A stretch of 64,000 nucleotides of DNA, taken from NCBI GenBank assembly GCA_022828595.1, contig JAKGHH010000005.1:65033655-65097654 (forward strand), given 5' to 3'. Position 1 is the stretch's first letter. Every line of letters starts with the position of its first letter. The notes under the pieces were generated by a model. That model searched no databases and was not told the origin of the DNA. It saw only the letters and a list, made by a program, of their open reading frames with translations. The position numbers and the translations under genes are program-made. The stretch is from Nelumbo lutea (taxonomy: Eukaryota; Streptophyta; Magnoliopsida; Proteales; Nelumbonaceae). This document shows positions 1 through 11,100 of the stretch, one piece after another.

Positions 1-59
1 CAGGGTTTGATGATTGGGAACAAGAAGATGCTCAAATCATGACTTGGCTATAGAACATT

Positions 60-689
60 ATGGAACCCAAAATTAGTGCCAACTTCAGGTTTCTTGATAC
101 GGCTAAGGATATATGGGAACATGCAAAGAAGCTGTATTCTGGACAAAATAATACAACAAGAGTATATCAACTTTATCAGGAGTACTTTGATTTGCAACAA
201 GGAAACAAAACACTAGAAGAGTACTATGCCTACATGAAGAATATAAGGAATGAACTCAATGTCTATCATCCCCTCACTCCAGATATTAAAGTTCAGCAAC
301 AACAAAGGGAACAACTAGATGTTACAAGATTCTTGGTGAGGCTGAAATCAAAGTATGAACCAGTTAGAGCCCAAATATTAGGGAGCTCCACCCTTCCTAC
401 ACTTGAGGAAGTATTCTCACGGCTTCACAGAATTTCTTTGGGACAGACAGAGAATCCCACACAGTCTGATAGATCAGCACTTGTGACAGCTAGAGGAGGT
501 AGACACAGTACAAGAGGAGGAGGGCATGTCTCCCGAGGAGGCCGTGGCAATTCCATGATTGGTCGGGGTGGTCGTGACTCAGAGGGAGGTCGTGGCAGAG
601 GGAAGAATAACTCTGCAAGGAAGTGTACTCATTGTGGCAGGGAAGGACACACAGTGAATTTCTGTTATGACCTACATGGCCCTCTCTAA
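60..689 (+). pseudogene. Copia A gag, broken
   Basis: This is the capsid-like gag of a Copia element. It carries the UBN2-type core (YQLYQEYFDLQQGNKTLEEY near residue 37), a Gly/Arg-rich stretch, and one CX2CX4HX4C zinc knuckle (CTHCGREGHTVNFC) near the C-terminus. A TAG at about 52-54 sits where related copies have Trp, so the visible ATG is internal to the original frame. The reading then shifts by +1 around 670-690 into the protease frame. It is a remnant of a gag-pol polyprotein. Confidence 0.9.
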
Positions 690-3600
690 TCATGCTGTAG
701 CAGGTGAGGTTGACATCAGTGACAGTAAACAGGCAGACCGAACTCCTCCCACATCTACTTCACAGTATACCACTGCCACACTTGCCCACTCAGGTATTGC
801 TTGCATGTCATCTAAAACCTCTCCCTGGATTATTGACTCTGGAGCCTCAGATCATATGACCGGGACTCCAGGTGTGTTCTCTTCTCTTTCTGAAACCTCC
901 ACATCACAAACTGTTACACTTGCCAATGAGTCCTCATCTCCCATCTGTGGTGTTGGTAATGTTGACATGGCTTTTGTGCCCTTATCATCTATTTTATATG
1001 TACCTAAGTTTCCATTCAATCTTATGTCTGTTAGTAAGATAATCAAAGCTCTTAACTGTTTTGTTACCTTCTTTCCTTCCACTTGTGTTTTTCAGGATCT
1101 CAAGACGGGGAAGAAGATTGGTGGGGGGCATGAAGCTGGTGGATTGTATTATCTTGACGGTGGTGGATCTTCAATTGCTCTTCAGACTTCACTTACTCTA
1201 GAATGGCATTGCCGACTAGGACATCCATCTCTCAAGGCTCTCAAGATATTGGTTCCGTCATTGAGTCATTTGTCAGTTTTGTAACGTGAGTCATGTCAGT
1301 TTGGGAAACATTGTCGTGTGTCCTTCAATCCAAGAGTTGAGAGTCGTATGTTGAGTCATTTTTCTTTGGTTCATTCAGATGTTTGGGGTCCAATCAAAAT
1401 AGAGTCATATAATGGGTACAAGTATTTTGTCTCCTTTATTGATGATTGTTCAAGAATGACATGGATTTACTTAATGAAAGAAATAAGTGAATTATTTTCC
1501 ATTTTTCAAAAATTCCATGCTGAAATACGCACACAATTTGGTGTTCCAATCAAAGTTCTCTGTTCAGATAATGGTCGTGAATACTTTCTTACTTCATTTC
1601 AACAGTATTTAGAATAGCATGGCATTATTCATCAGACCTCATGTGCATTCACCCCTCAACAAAATGGGGTAGCTGAACGGAAGAACCATCACCTTCTTGA
1701 AACTGCTCGGTCTATTCTTCACCACATGAATGTTCCTAAAAGGTTTTGGAGTGATGCTGTACTCACTGCATGTTTCCTCATTAATCGGATGCCCTCTTTC
1801 ATTCTTCATGGTCGGTCCCCCTTCTCTATCTTGTTTCCCACTTTATCTCCATTTCCATTAAATCCTCGTGTCTTTGGTTGTGTGTGCTTTGTCCACAATC
1901 TGAGTCCTGGAATGGACAAGCTAGATGCACGCTCAATTAAATGTGTCTTCCTTGGCTACTCTCGGACTCAAAAAAGGGTACAAGTGTTATAATCCCATTA
2001 CCCGAAAGTGCTATGTCTGCCCTGATGTCACCTTTTTTGAGTCTGTACCCTTCTTCTCAAGTCCTGAAGCACCTTTGTCTCCACCCTTACTTCCTCTTCC
2101 TCTTCCTCTTCCTATCAGTGATCCAATTCCAAATGCTGTCGTTGGAGTAGACTCATCACCTTATTCAGTGCAGATCACCACCGAATGACCACCGATCCGA
2201 CAAGTGTATACACGTCGAACGACACTAGCCCCTCCTCTAGCTTCTACCTCATCTGCGGATCCTCTCATGGCTCCTATTGCTGAACCTTCAGACCTTGACC
2301 TACTCAATGCCTTACGGAAAGGTAAACGTAGTTCTACCCTCCAACCCATTTCCAAATTTGTTTCATTATCTCGTCTTTCTACCTCACATCGCCAGTTTGT
2401 TTCACTTTTGTCCTCTATTTCCATACCTAACAATGTTCAATAAGCTCTTAGTTCACCTGGATGGCGGCGGGCAATGGAGGAGGAACTTTTTGCTCTTCAA
2501 CATACTCAAACATGGGAACTTACTACTCTCCCACTTGGTAAACATGTTGTGGGCTGTAAATGGGTGTATACTGTGAAATACTTTCTAGATAGTAGTGTGG
2601 AGTGTCTGAAGGCCAGACATGTTGCTAAAGGTTACTCACAGTTGTATGGAGTGGACTACATGGAGACATTCTCTCCGGTGGCAAAGATTGGTTCTGTTCG
2701 TGTACTAATTTCCCTGGCAGTAATGTATGATTGGCCTCTGTTCCAGCTTGACATAAAAAATGCCTTCCTCCATGGTGATCTGGTGGAGGAGGTATATATG
2801 GAGCAACCACCTGGGTTTGTTGCTCAGGGGGAGGATGGTAAGGTGTGCAGACTGAAGAAGGCAATTTATGGGTTGAGGCAATCACCACGTGCTTGGTTCG
2901 GGAAGTTCAGCGAAGTGGTGAAGAGTTTTGGAATGAAGCAATGCCAGGTTGATCACTCAGTGTTTAGCTATGACTCAGAAGCTGGGAAGATCTTATTAGT
3001 GGTCTATGTCGATGATATTGTCATTACTGGCAGTGATAAATTGGGGATTGGCAAACTAAAGGTATTTCTGCAAAATCATTTTCAAACAAAAGACCTTGGA
3101 ACATTAAAGTATTTCTTGGGAATAGAAGTTGCCAGGTCAAAACAAGGTGTAAATCTGTGCCAAAGGAAATATGTTCTTGATCTACTAGAAGAAACAGGAT
3201 TGTTAGGTGCAAAACCAACTGAGACCCCTATGAAACCAAATGTTAAGTTGAGCAGTGATATAGGAGAAGTATTTGAAGATCCTAGAAGGTATAGACTAGT
3301 GGGAAAGCTGAACTATCTGACTATCACGAGACCCGACTCCTTTGCAGTCAATGTGGTGAGCCAATTCATGCAGAACCCTCGTATACCTCACTGGGATGCA
3401 GTTCTTAGAATTGTAAGGTATCTGAAAGGAGCTCCAGGCCGTAGGCTATTGTATAAACCTGGAGGAAAACTTGAAGTAGTTGGGTATACAAATGCAGACT
3501 GGGCAGGCTCAGTGAATGACAGAAGATATACTACAGGCTATTGCACATTTCTTGGAGGAAATCTTTGGACATGGAAGAGTAAAAAGCAAACGGTTGTGGC

Positions 3601-3913
3601 CATAAGCAATGTTGAAGCCGAGTATAGGGCCATGGCTCACACTACCTGTGAATTAGTGTGGTTGAGGAATCTCCTATAAGAAATTGGGTTTCACATGGAT
3701 AAACCTATGAGATTGTACTGTGACAATCAAGCTGTGAGGGAGAAGGTTGGTTGCCACTTTGTGAGGGAGAAGGTTCTTGCTGGAGAGATAAATACAGAAC
3801 ATGTGGGCTCGAATGATCAGTGGGCAGATTTGTTTACAAAAACTCTAAGCTCAAGGAAAGTGAACTATCTATGTAACAAGCTGGGATTATATGACATATA
3901 TTCTCCAGCTTGA
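667..3913 (+). pseudogene. Copia A pol (protease, integrase, RT, RNase H), broken
   Basis: Domains in order are aspartic protease (WIIDSGASDHMTG, about 827-865), GAG-pre-integrase (HCRLGHPSLKALK, about 1207), integrase core (DVWGP, about 1378; SDNGREY, about 1566), RT with the YVDD box (VVYVDDIVITG, about 3003), and RNase H (NADWAGS, about 3494; VEAEYRAMAH). Stops interrupt it at 1282-1284, 1615-1617, 2186-2188, 2441-2443 and 3677-3679. A frame change lies near 1970 in an A-run. About 25 residues are missing in RNase H after DNQAV near 3735. The C-terminus ends in the usual LGLYDIYSPA just before the polypurine tract. Confidence 0.93.
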
Positions 3914-4268
3914 GGGGGAGTGTTAAAGTGAGCCGAATAGGGGTAATTTAGTCATCTTATGTTTGTTAAGTAGTTTGCTTATGTGGCAGTCTTATTAGAG
4001 ACACTCTGCCCCACACTTTAAGGGTAGTTTAGTCTTTGTAAAGGTCATTAGAATCTAATAAAGATTAAGGGGGTCGACTGTATGGGTACTCCATCAGATT
4101 TCGACAGACCCTTATTTTTTTTCTTCTTCTTCTCTTCTTCCTCTTCTTCTTCCTTCTCTTCCTGGTTCGGGTTACTGTAGCAGCATTCGAAACAAGTTTT
4201 GATAGCTTCAGCTTTCAATGGAAAAACTGACGTTCTGAACCATCTTCAACTGTAAAAGAACCCCAACA
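3911..4268 (+). repeat. 3' LTR of Copia A with polypurine tract
   Basis: The polypurine tract TGAGGGGGAG (3911-3920) is followed by an LTR from 3921 to 4268. The LTR starts TGTT and ends AACA, a short inverted repeat, and is 348 bp long. It contains a TC-rich run of CTT/CTC repeats near 4120-4160. The right boundary rests on the TGTT/AACA symmetry only. Confidence 0.8.
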
Positions 4269-5061
4269 TTGTTGGACTAAACCTTAGCATAATAATAAAC
4301 CACTCAATCCAAAAGAGGCCATCTTGTGTGGTCAATCTCTCTGAAAAACAGGACAGCGATCAGGAATAGCATTCAATATTTTGCAATGAAAGATTTTTTT
4401 TCTGGTAAAACCAATGAAAGATCATTTCTCATCTCGCCATATCACCTCTCAATGTAGGTTGTTTTGGAGTTCTACTAGTACTAGAGGTTTTGACCAATGA
4501 TTTAGCAGGATGATCTGAACAAACCATAAAAGGTCATCATGGCAAGGAACATCCTTAGCGACGCAAGTTAACAAAGCAAATTTTATCTAAGCTTTTGTAA
4601 TTTTCTTAATGGATTTTCTGTTTTAGAAATTTGAAATAGATATGATAAACATAGGAAATATACAGATTTTATTTTCTATAAAATTTGACTTGTATTAGAA
4701 CAATTGTCAAGGATGGAAAAGGGAAAATAAATTAGTGAACATTTAATTTTTTTCTCAGGTCAGTATTGAGTAGTTGATCTGTGCAAAGCATAAGATGTTA
4801 AATTAACATCTGTAACTAATTGGAGAGATCAAATTATTCATTTCCCCTACTGGTCCTGATCTTATTGGGGGTTTGAGTTCCCAAGGTATGATCACATTGA
4901 TTTATTTTTTCTGTAATACCAGTACAAGGCATCTTCTGCCCTTTGTGAACATTCCTTTCAAAAAAAGTCCATATGAAGCAATGAAACTGTGCATATATCA
5001 GCATCCATCAAATTAACAGCAACAAATAAAGGAGTGCATAAATTAAATTCTCAATGTGTAC
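4269..5061. other. Host intron or flank; no gene seen
   Basis: This A/T-rich sequence follows the exon at 5062-5127 in the direction of host transcription. I looked for the expected last exon (the C-terminal end of the PUL domain) on the minus strand and did not find it. It probably lies beyond element A, outside the window. Confidence 0.6.
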
Positions 5062-5127
5062 CAGTGATCCAATGGCAACAAGAGCCCGGAATTTTGAGTC
5101 AGCATCTTGATTTCCATCTTCTCCAAT
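5062..5127 (-). CDS. PLAA: PLAA-like exon (PUL domain, last exon in window)
   Basis: Sixty-six nt, 22 codons, phase 0 at both ends. It encodes IGEDGNQDADSKFRALVAIG followed by SL. The acceptor is TTTCACAG and the donor is GTACAC. The sequence matches the conserved C-terminal PUL segment of plant PLAA-like proteins. At least one more coding exon must follow to the left. Confidence 0.9.
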
Positions 5128-8100
5128 CTGTGAAACAGAGAGAGAAATATCATTTGTGATGAAGCATGCCATTCCCATTTTAAAAAATGTCTAATTAACA
5201 TCAAACACGATGTGGCTAGAAGATACCCCAAAAGAGAAAAAAAGGAAGAGAAAAGAAAGAACCAAATATTGTTGAGAAGGAAAACAAAAAAAAAAAAAGA
5301 AAAGAAAATCATCTAGAAAACGAGTAGCGATAAGGGAGAGCAAATAAGATTCCTTACTTAATGAACATACTTCAAGAGCAAACAATATTGTTGATAAGGA
5401 AAACACACCATTCTCATTTTAGAAAATGTCTAATTAACACCAAACATAATGTGGCTAGAAAATACTCCAAATAGGAAAAAGGAAGAGAATAGAAAGAACC
5501 AAATATTGTTGAGAAAAAAAAAACAAAAGAAAGAAAAGAAAAACATCTAGAAAATGAGTAATGATAAGTGAGAGAAAATAAAATTCCTTATCTAAGGAAC
5601 ATACTTCAAGGGCAGCTGATAGAACTTGAGATTGGCCTTCTTGATCCTTTCTTTCAATCAATAGGACAGCATAACTGCAAAAATAGCAAATGATTCCTTA
5701 GGGCACAGAATTTGCAAGGTGACCACAAAAAGAGTCGGCCCTAATGTGTATGCATCAAACTATTAGAGAGATTTTCTGTCAAGCTAGAGTACAAAAATGT
5801 GAAATACGTGCTGTATCTATTAAACGAACTTATATTTGGTACCATATGTACTGAGTACCAACTAAAAATGTGCACTTTAATTCCTTAGTTTGTTCATATA
5901 AACTTTTTAACAAAACATTGCTCTTCATGTTTTAGCCATGAAAAAGGAAAAGAAACCATGGATTAAAACAAGACAAAGTAGAAAAAGATGTTTAAGAATG
6001 TACATAGAAGACCAACCACTACACCAGCAAGAAGTGAATGCAAGTGTAAGGATCTAAAGGGGTGGCAGAACAAAAAAGAAAATGGTTGCAATAACAAGAT
6101 ATGATTTGAGAGCAAACAGTTTCACAAGGGATACAACTCTCTTGATAGAGTGAAATGGGAAAACAGGATTCTTGTAAAAAACCCCTATTTATTTGGATGA
6201 GTCTTTGTTTGAGTACTTTGCTTTGAAAAAATATTAATTAGTTAATAAAGTCAAAATAACTTAAAGGATCTCATATAGAGTTTTGGTTTCTAGAGAAGTT
6301 GAAACTGTAATCACATCATTTTCTTGTAGTCTATTTTTTTTTTTTTTGAAGAAAAAGTTAACTTTATTCGAAGAAAAGAAAGGTACATGAGGAGATGTAC
6401 ACAGCAATTAAGCACTCAGAAAGTTACATAGGCATAAAACTATCACTAAAAAGGGAATCCCTGTGAGCGCCAGATTTAGCTAGACTGTCGGCTTTAGAAT
6501 TTAGCTCCCTCGGAATCCAGACTACATGAGCATTTAGAGAAGAGAGGATGTCTCTCGTTTCAGCCAGGTAATGGGCTAAAGCCCAAGGCCCACTGTCAGG
6601 GTTAGAAAGCCAGTTAATGGTGTTGGCTGAATCTCCTTTAATGGTAAGGTTTAGTAAGCCCATGTCTTTCGCAATCCTGATGCCAGTTAGAGCTGCCATG
6701 ACTTCGGCCTTTGTTGAGGAGGCTATCCCAATCGGCCCACTAAAAGCCCATCTGATATTGCCATTTCTGTTTTGAATTACCCCTCCAATACCCGCAGCAC
6801 CTGGGTTTCCAAAAGCACTCCTGTCAAAGTACAAGATCGTCTCCCTTTCCACTTCAGATCTGAAACTGCGGGAAGTGATGAGCTGTTTATGATTAGAGTG
6901 AAGAAAATTTATGGTGTTTCTTTGAAAGCCATCAAAAGTAACTACTATGAAGTAAATTGAGTTGGAGGTCCACAAGAAACATCTATGACAGATTATAGAA
7001 ATCAGCTCCTCAAAGTTTTTTGTTCTGTTGGTAAACACCCGGTTGTTTCTCTCTTCCCAAATGCTCCAGAAGATAGCATGAGCAGCAGACAGCCATAAAG
7101 TTTTTCCTCTTTTGCTTAAACCTCTTCCGGACCATTGCCCTAAGCAATCAACCACATTTTTTGGGATTACCCGGCTGTATTCAAAGAGTGATAGAAAGAA
7201 ATTCCAAAATTTTCTAGTTTTCTCACAGTGCATCAGGATGTGGTTGACAGATTCCCCAGCTTTAAGGCAGAAACAGCGCACATGGGGAGATAGATAATAC
7301 TTCCATGGTTCTTTTTCTGAAGGAGGTCGTAAGTATTGATTTTCTTTAAGCTGGCTTCCCACACAAAAAAGCATACCCTGGAAGGGAAATGAGCACACCA
7401 AATTCTCTTGTAGGGGTACTGATCAGTAGCTTGATCTTCCCTAACTAAAGCCTTGAAGCAAGACTTGGTTGAAAACTTACCTGATGGGTGAAGGGTCCAA
7501 ACACGGAGATCTGGGGAAATTTGGGACGGGTATACCTCTCTCAGGGTATGCAAGAAGCTAGTGATTTCACTAAGTTCCAGGTCCCTAACCTGAAATTTAG
7601 ATTCCAATTGAAGTAAGGGGGAGGGGGGTAAAACCTGGGATATGGGAAGCTTCTTGGTTTATGGTAAGGCTGAATAGACGAGGGAAGGAGTTGGGTAAGG
7701 TAGAATTACCCCACCATATATCAGTCCAAAACTTAATTCAATCGCCCTTTCCCACCTTATATCTGATAAAGGATATGAAAAAAGTGTAGTTTGAGATTAT
7801 ACCTTTCCAAGGGTGGGTGTCTTTGACCCAATTCAAGTGGAGCTTGCTATCCCAACCGTTAGCGTGCTTTCCGTATTTGCTAGTAATTACAGCAGTCCAA
7901 AGCGCATTTGGTTCAAGAGGGAATCACCACAACCATTTACTGAGAAGAGCTGAGTTTCTTTCTTTCAAGTGGCCTACTCCCAATCCACCTCCCTCCTTTG
8001 GTTTGCTAACCTGAAACCACTTCACAAGGTGAGAGCCCCTTTCCCCGCCTCCTTTCCAAATGAAATTTCTCTGAAGTTTTTCTACCTGAACTGCTATCTT

Positions 8101-11100
8101 GTTGGGCATGCGGAAGATAGAGAGGTAGTAGGTGGGAAGGTTTGCCAATGCTGCTCTAACTAGAGTGATCCTCCCCCCTTTTGACAAGTAGTTCCTTTTC
8201 CATGTGGCTAACTTCTCACATTTTTCTAGAATTGGTTCCCAAAAGTTTTGATTTCTCGGGTTTCCTCCAAGGGGCATCCCCAGATAGAGGAAGGGGAGGT
8301 TTTCCGCCTTACATCCCAAGATCTCTGTGGAAGTGTCCAAGTAGTGAGCACCAGCTAGATTTAGGCCAGCAATACTGCTCTTTGCGAAGTTTACTTGCAG
8401 TCCAGAAATCCATTCAAAACAGGTGATGACCCATTTCAGATTTGATACAAATTCTTCATCAGCTTCTAGGAAAAGGATGGTATCATCGGCAAACTGGAGA
8501 TGAGATATCTGGGTGGCTTCCCATCCGACTTCAAAACCTCTCAAAAGACCAAGAGAGATAGCCTTATTCACCAGTTAGCTAAAGATTTCTGTGACTAGAG
8601 TAAAGAGCAATGGGGAGAGGGGGCAGCCTTGTCTTAATCCTCTGCTTGCATTAAAATATCCTTTTGGTTGCCCGTTTATTAGAACTGAGAGCCAAGTGGA
8701 GCTTATACATCCCTCAACCCACTGGACCCACTTGTTTCCAAATCCCATTAATCTCATTATTTCTGTGAGACACTCCCAGTCTACTTTGTCGTATGCTTTT
8801 TCCAAACCGAGTTTCACAATCACCCTTGGTTTGCCATTCATCTTCCTCTCTTCAACGAATTCGTTTTCTATTAGGATGCTGTCAATGATTTGTTGCCCTT
8901 TGACAAATGCAAACTGATTTGGGGAAATGATTCCCCCTAGGACTTTTTTTAGTCTTTCGGCTAGAACCTTTGCTAAAATTTTGTATACTCTCCCAGTCAA
9001 GCTGATAGGTCTGAAATCTTTTGCTTCTAAAGTACCCTTTCTCTTGGGAATCAAGCATATGAAATTAGAATTGTTTCCTTTGTTGACAATGGCTGAATGA
9101 TAGAAATCATTAAACACCTGCATCAAATCTGAACTAATTATGCTCCAACAAATCTGATAAAATAGAATTGGGAAACCATCAGGGCCCGGGGCTCTATCTC
9201 CATCCATGCTAAAGACAGCATCCTTCACTTCTTGATCTTGAAACTCTCTTTCTAACCACAGACTATTCTCCTCCGACAGTTTAAACCCTTCCCAAAAGCT
9301 TATGGAGAGTTTTCTGTTTTCTTTCTTTGAGTAAAGATCTTTAAAGAAGTATAAGAAAGCTTCAGAAATTTCCTCAGGGTCCTCCACTTCTCGTTGCCCA
9401 ATTTTTAATTTTGTTATAAGATTTCTTTTCCGCCTCCCAGATGCATATATGTGGAAGAACCTGGAGTTATTGTCCCCCTCCTTTAACCATCTGACCCTAG
9501 ATCGCTGTCTCCAGTAAACTTCTCTTCTTACTACGTGCTCCCATTCTTTTCTTAGCTCAAATCTTCTCCTTCTTTCGTTCTCATTTAGGTGCCTACTCTG
9601 CTCCTTTTGGTCTAAATCAGCCAATTCGGATAAGATTGTTGATTTCTCTTCCTTGAAGGCTTTAAATTCCTCTTTGGCCCATCCTTTTAGCTTCCTTTTT
9701 ACATATTTAAATTTTTCCAGAAATCTGTACCCTGGCCAACCTTCTGTCTTGCATTCCTCCCACCATGAGGCAACCTTTTTGCAGAAATCTTTGTGATCCA
9801 TCCAGAATTTTTCCAGCCTAAAAGGGGTTTTTCCTCTGATTACCAAATCTGTACTTAAGGTGATAGGCCAGTGGTCCGAAGTACATCGGGAGCGGATCTC
9901 CTGAAAGGTTAGGGGGTAATGGGCTTCCCAATCTGAAGTAATTAAGAATCTGTCAAGCCTACAACTTATGGCATTCTCCTGCATGTTCCACCAGGTAAAG
10001 TTACCATTCCTTAGGGGGAGATCATGCAGCCTGTGTCTGGATATGAAGTTGGAGAACTCTCTCATGCTTCTATTTACCCTCTTCCCATTCGAATGTTCTT
10101 GACTGAATCTCGTGACATTGAAGTCTCCTCCCACAACCCATGGAATCTCATCATGTTCATGCAGTGAGTCCAGCTCTTCCCAAAATCTACTCCTATTTGA
10201 TGGATCATTAGGGCCATAAACTGCTGTTAGGATCCAGGTAAAATCATCTGACTTGTTTGTGAAAAGCAGTGAAAGAGAGAATTCACCTCTATCAACCTCC
10301 ACTCCTGAAACCACATCTTCTCTCCACATGACAAGGATTCCTCCTGAAGTGCCTATGGCTGGGAGTGTAGCTCATTTTCTGCCTCTTAAACCCCAGATTG
10401 CTCTGATTAACTTTCTGTCCACCTCTTCCTTTTTGGTTTCTTGTATCAGAATAATGTCAGGATTCTCTCTTCGGAAAGTATCTTTTACTAAGCTTCCCTT
10501 TATTTCTCCACCCAACCCCCTTACATTCCAGCTCAGGACTTTCATCTTAACCTCTGATGATCTTACCCTTACCTTTTCTTCTACTCCCTTCTCCTGCATA
10601 TTCCGAATTTTGATCAGCTATACCCCATTGTAGCCTCTTTAATTCCCTATTCGGTCCCTTTTTCAGAATTTTCTTTGTTCCTGATGTCACCTGGTCAACT
10701 CCCTTATCTCTTGTACTGTTCCATTCTCTACCAGAAACCTTTCCGGAATCACATTGCTGGAGGCCTAATTTTTTTTGGCCATTTCCTGGGTATCCATTTC
10801 AGATTCTGTCCTGTAAGTGCTCAGGTCTTCATCCGGCTCAGATTCATCTCCGAAGGAGCTTGGGGTCAAGATCTGCGACGGAGTTGGGGGTCAGTAGATT
10901 CTCTTTCTGCGATCGTTTGGACTTGGGGGAGTTGCAGGGATGATTTCTTCGCTGAAAGTTGGTGTCAATGGGGTGGGGCGGCTTCGCTTGGGGTGGCCTT
11001 CGCCCTGGTCTGGAGGTGAGTGACAGCCCGCTGGTTTGGCGGGTTTCCTAACCGGGTCGGGTTTGGGTATCCAGTGGCGGCATTTGGGTCTGAAGCAAAT

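Larger units (their letters stand above)
1..4268 (+). mobile_element. Ty1/Copia LTR retrotransposon A (5' end outside window)
   Basis: The element reads gag, protease, integrase, reverse transcriptase, RNase H, polypurine tract and 3' LTR, which is the Copia order. Its 5' LTR and the start of gag lie left of the window. The body is related to element D at 35.4-41.0 kb: both share the zinc-knuckle, pre-integrase and RNase H motifs, although their LTRs differ. At least five in-frame stops, two frame changes and a deletion in RNase H make it inactive. It runs antisense to the host gene and lies beyond the last exon seen here, so it probably sits in the final intron or 3' flank. No target-site duplication can be tested because only one end is visible. 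Confidence 0.95.

Noticed and set aside
1..4268. Endogenous pararetrovirus
   Set aside because: The order protease-integrase-RT-RNase H with LTRs and a Copia zinc knuckle is that of a Ty1/Copia retrotransposon; no movement protein or caulimovirid features are present.
5043..5661. Phe-rich frames at 5043-5312, 5191-5406 and 5455-5661
   Set aside because: Apart from the real exons at 5062-5127 and 5605-5674, they read T-rich intron and its duplicated copy.
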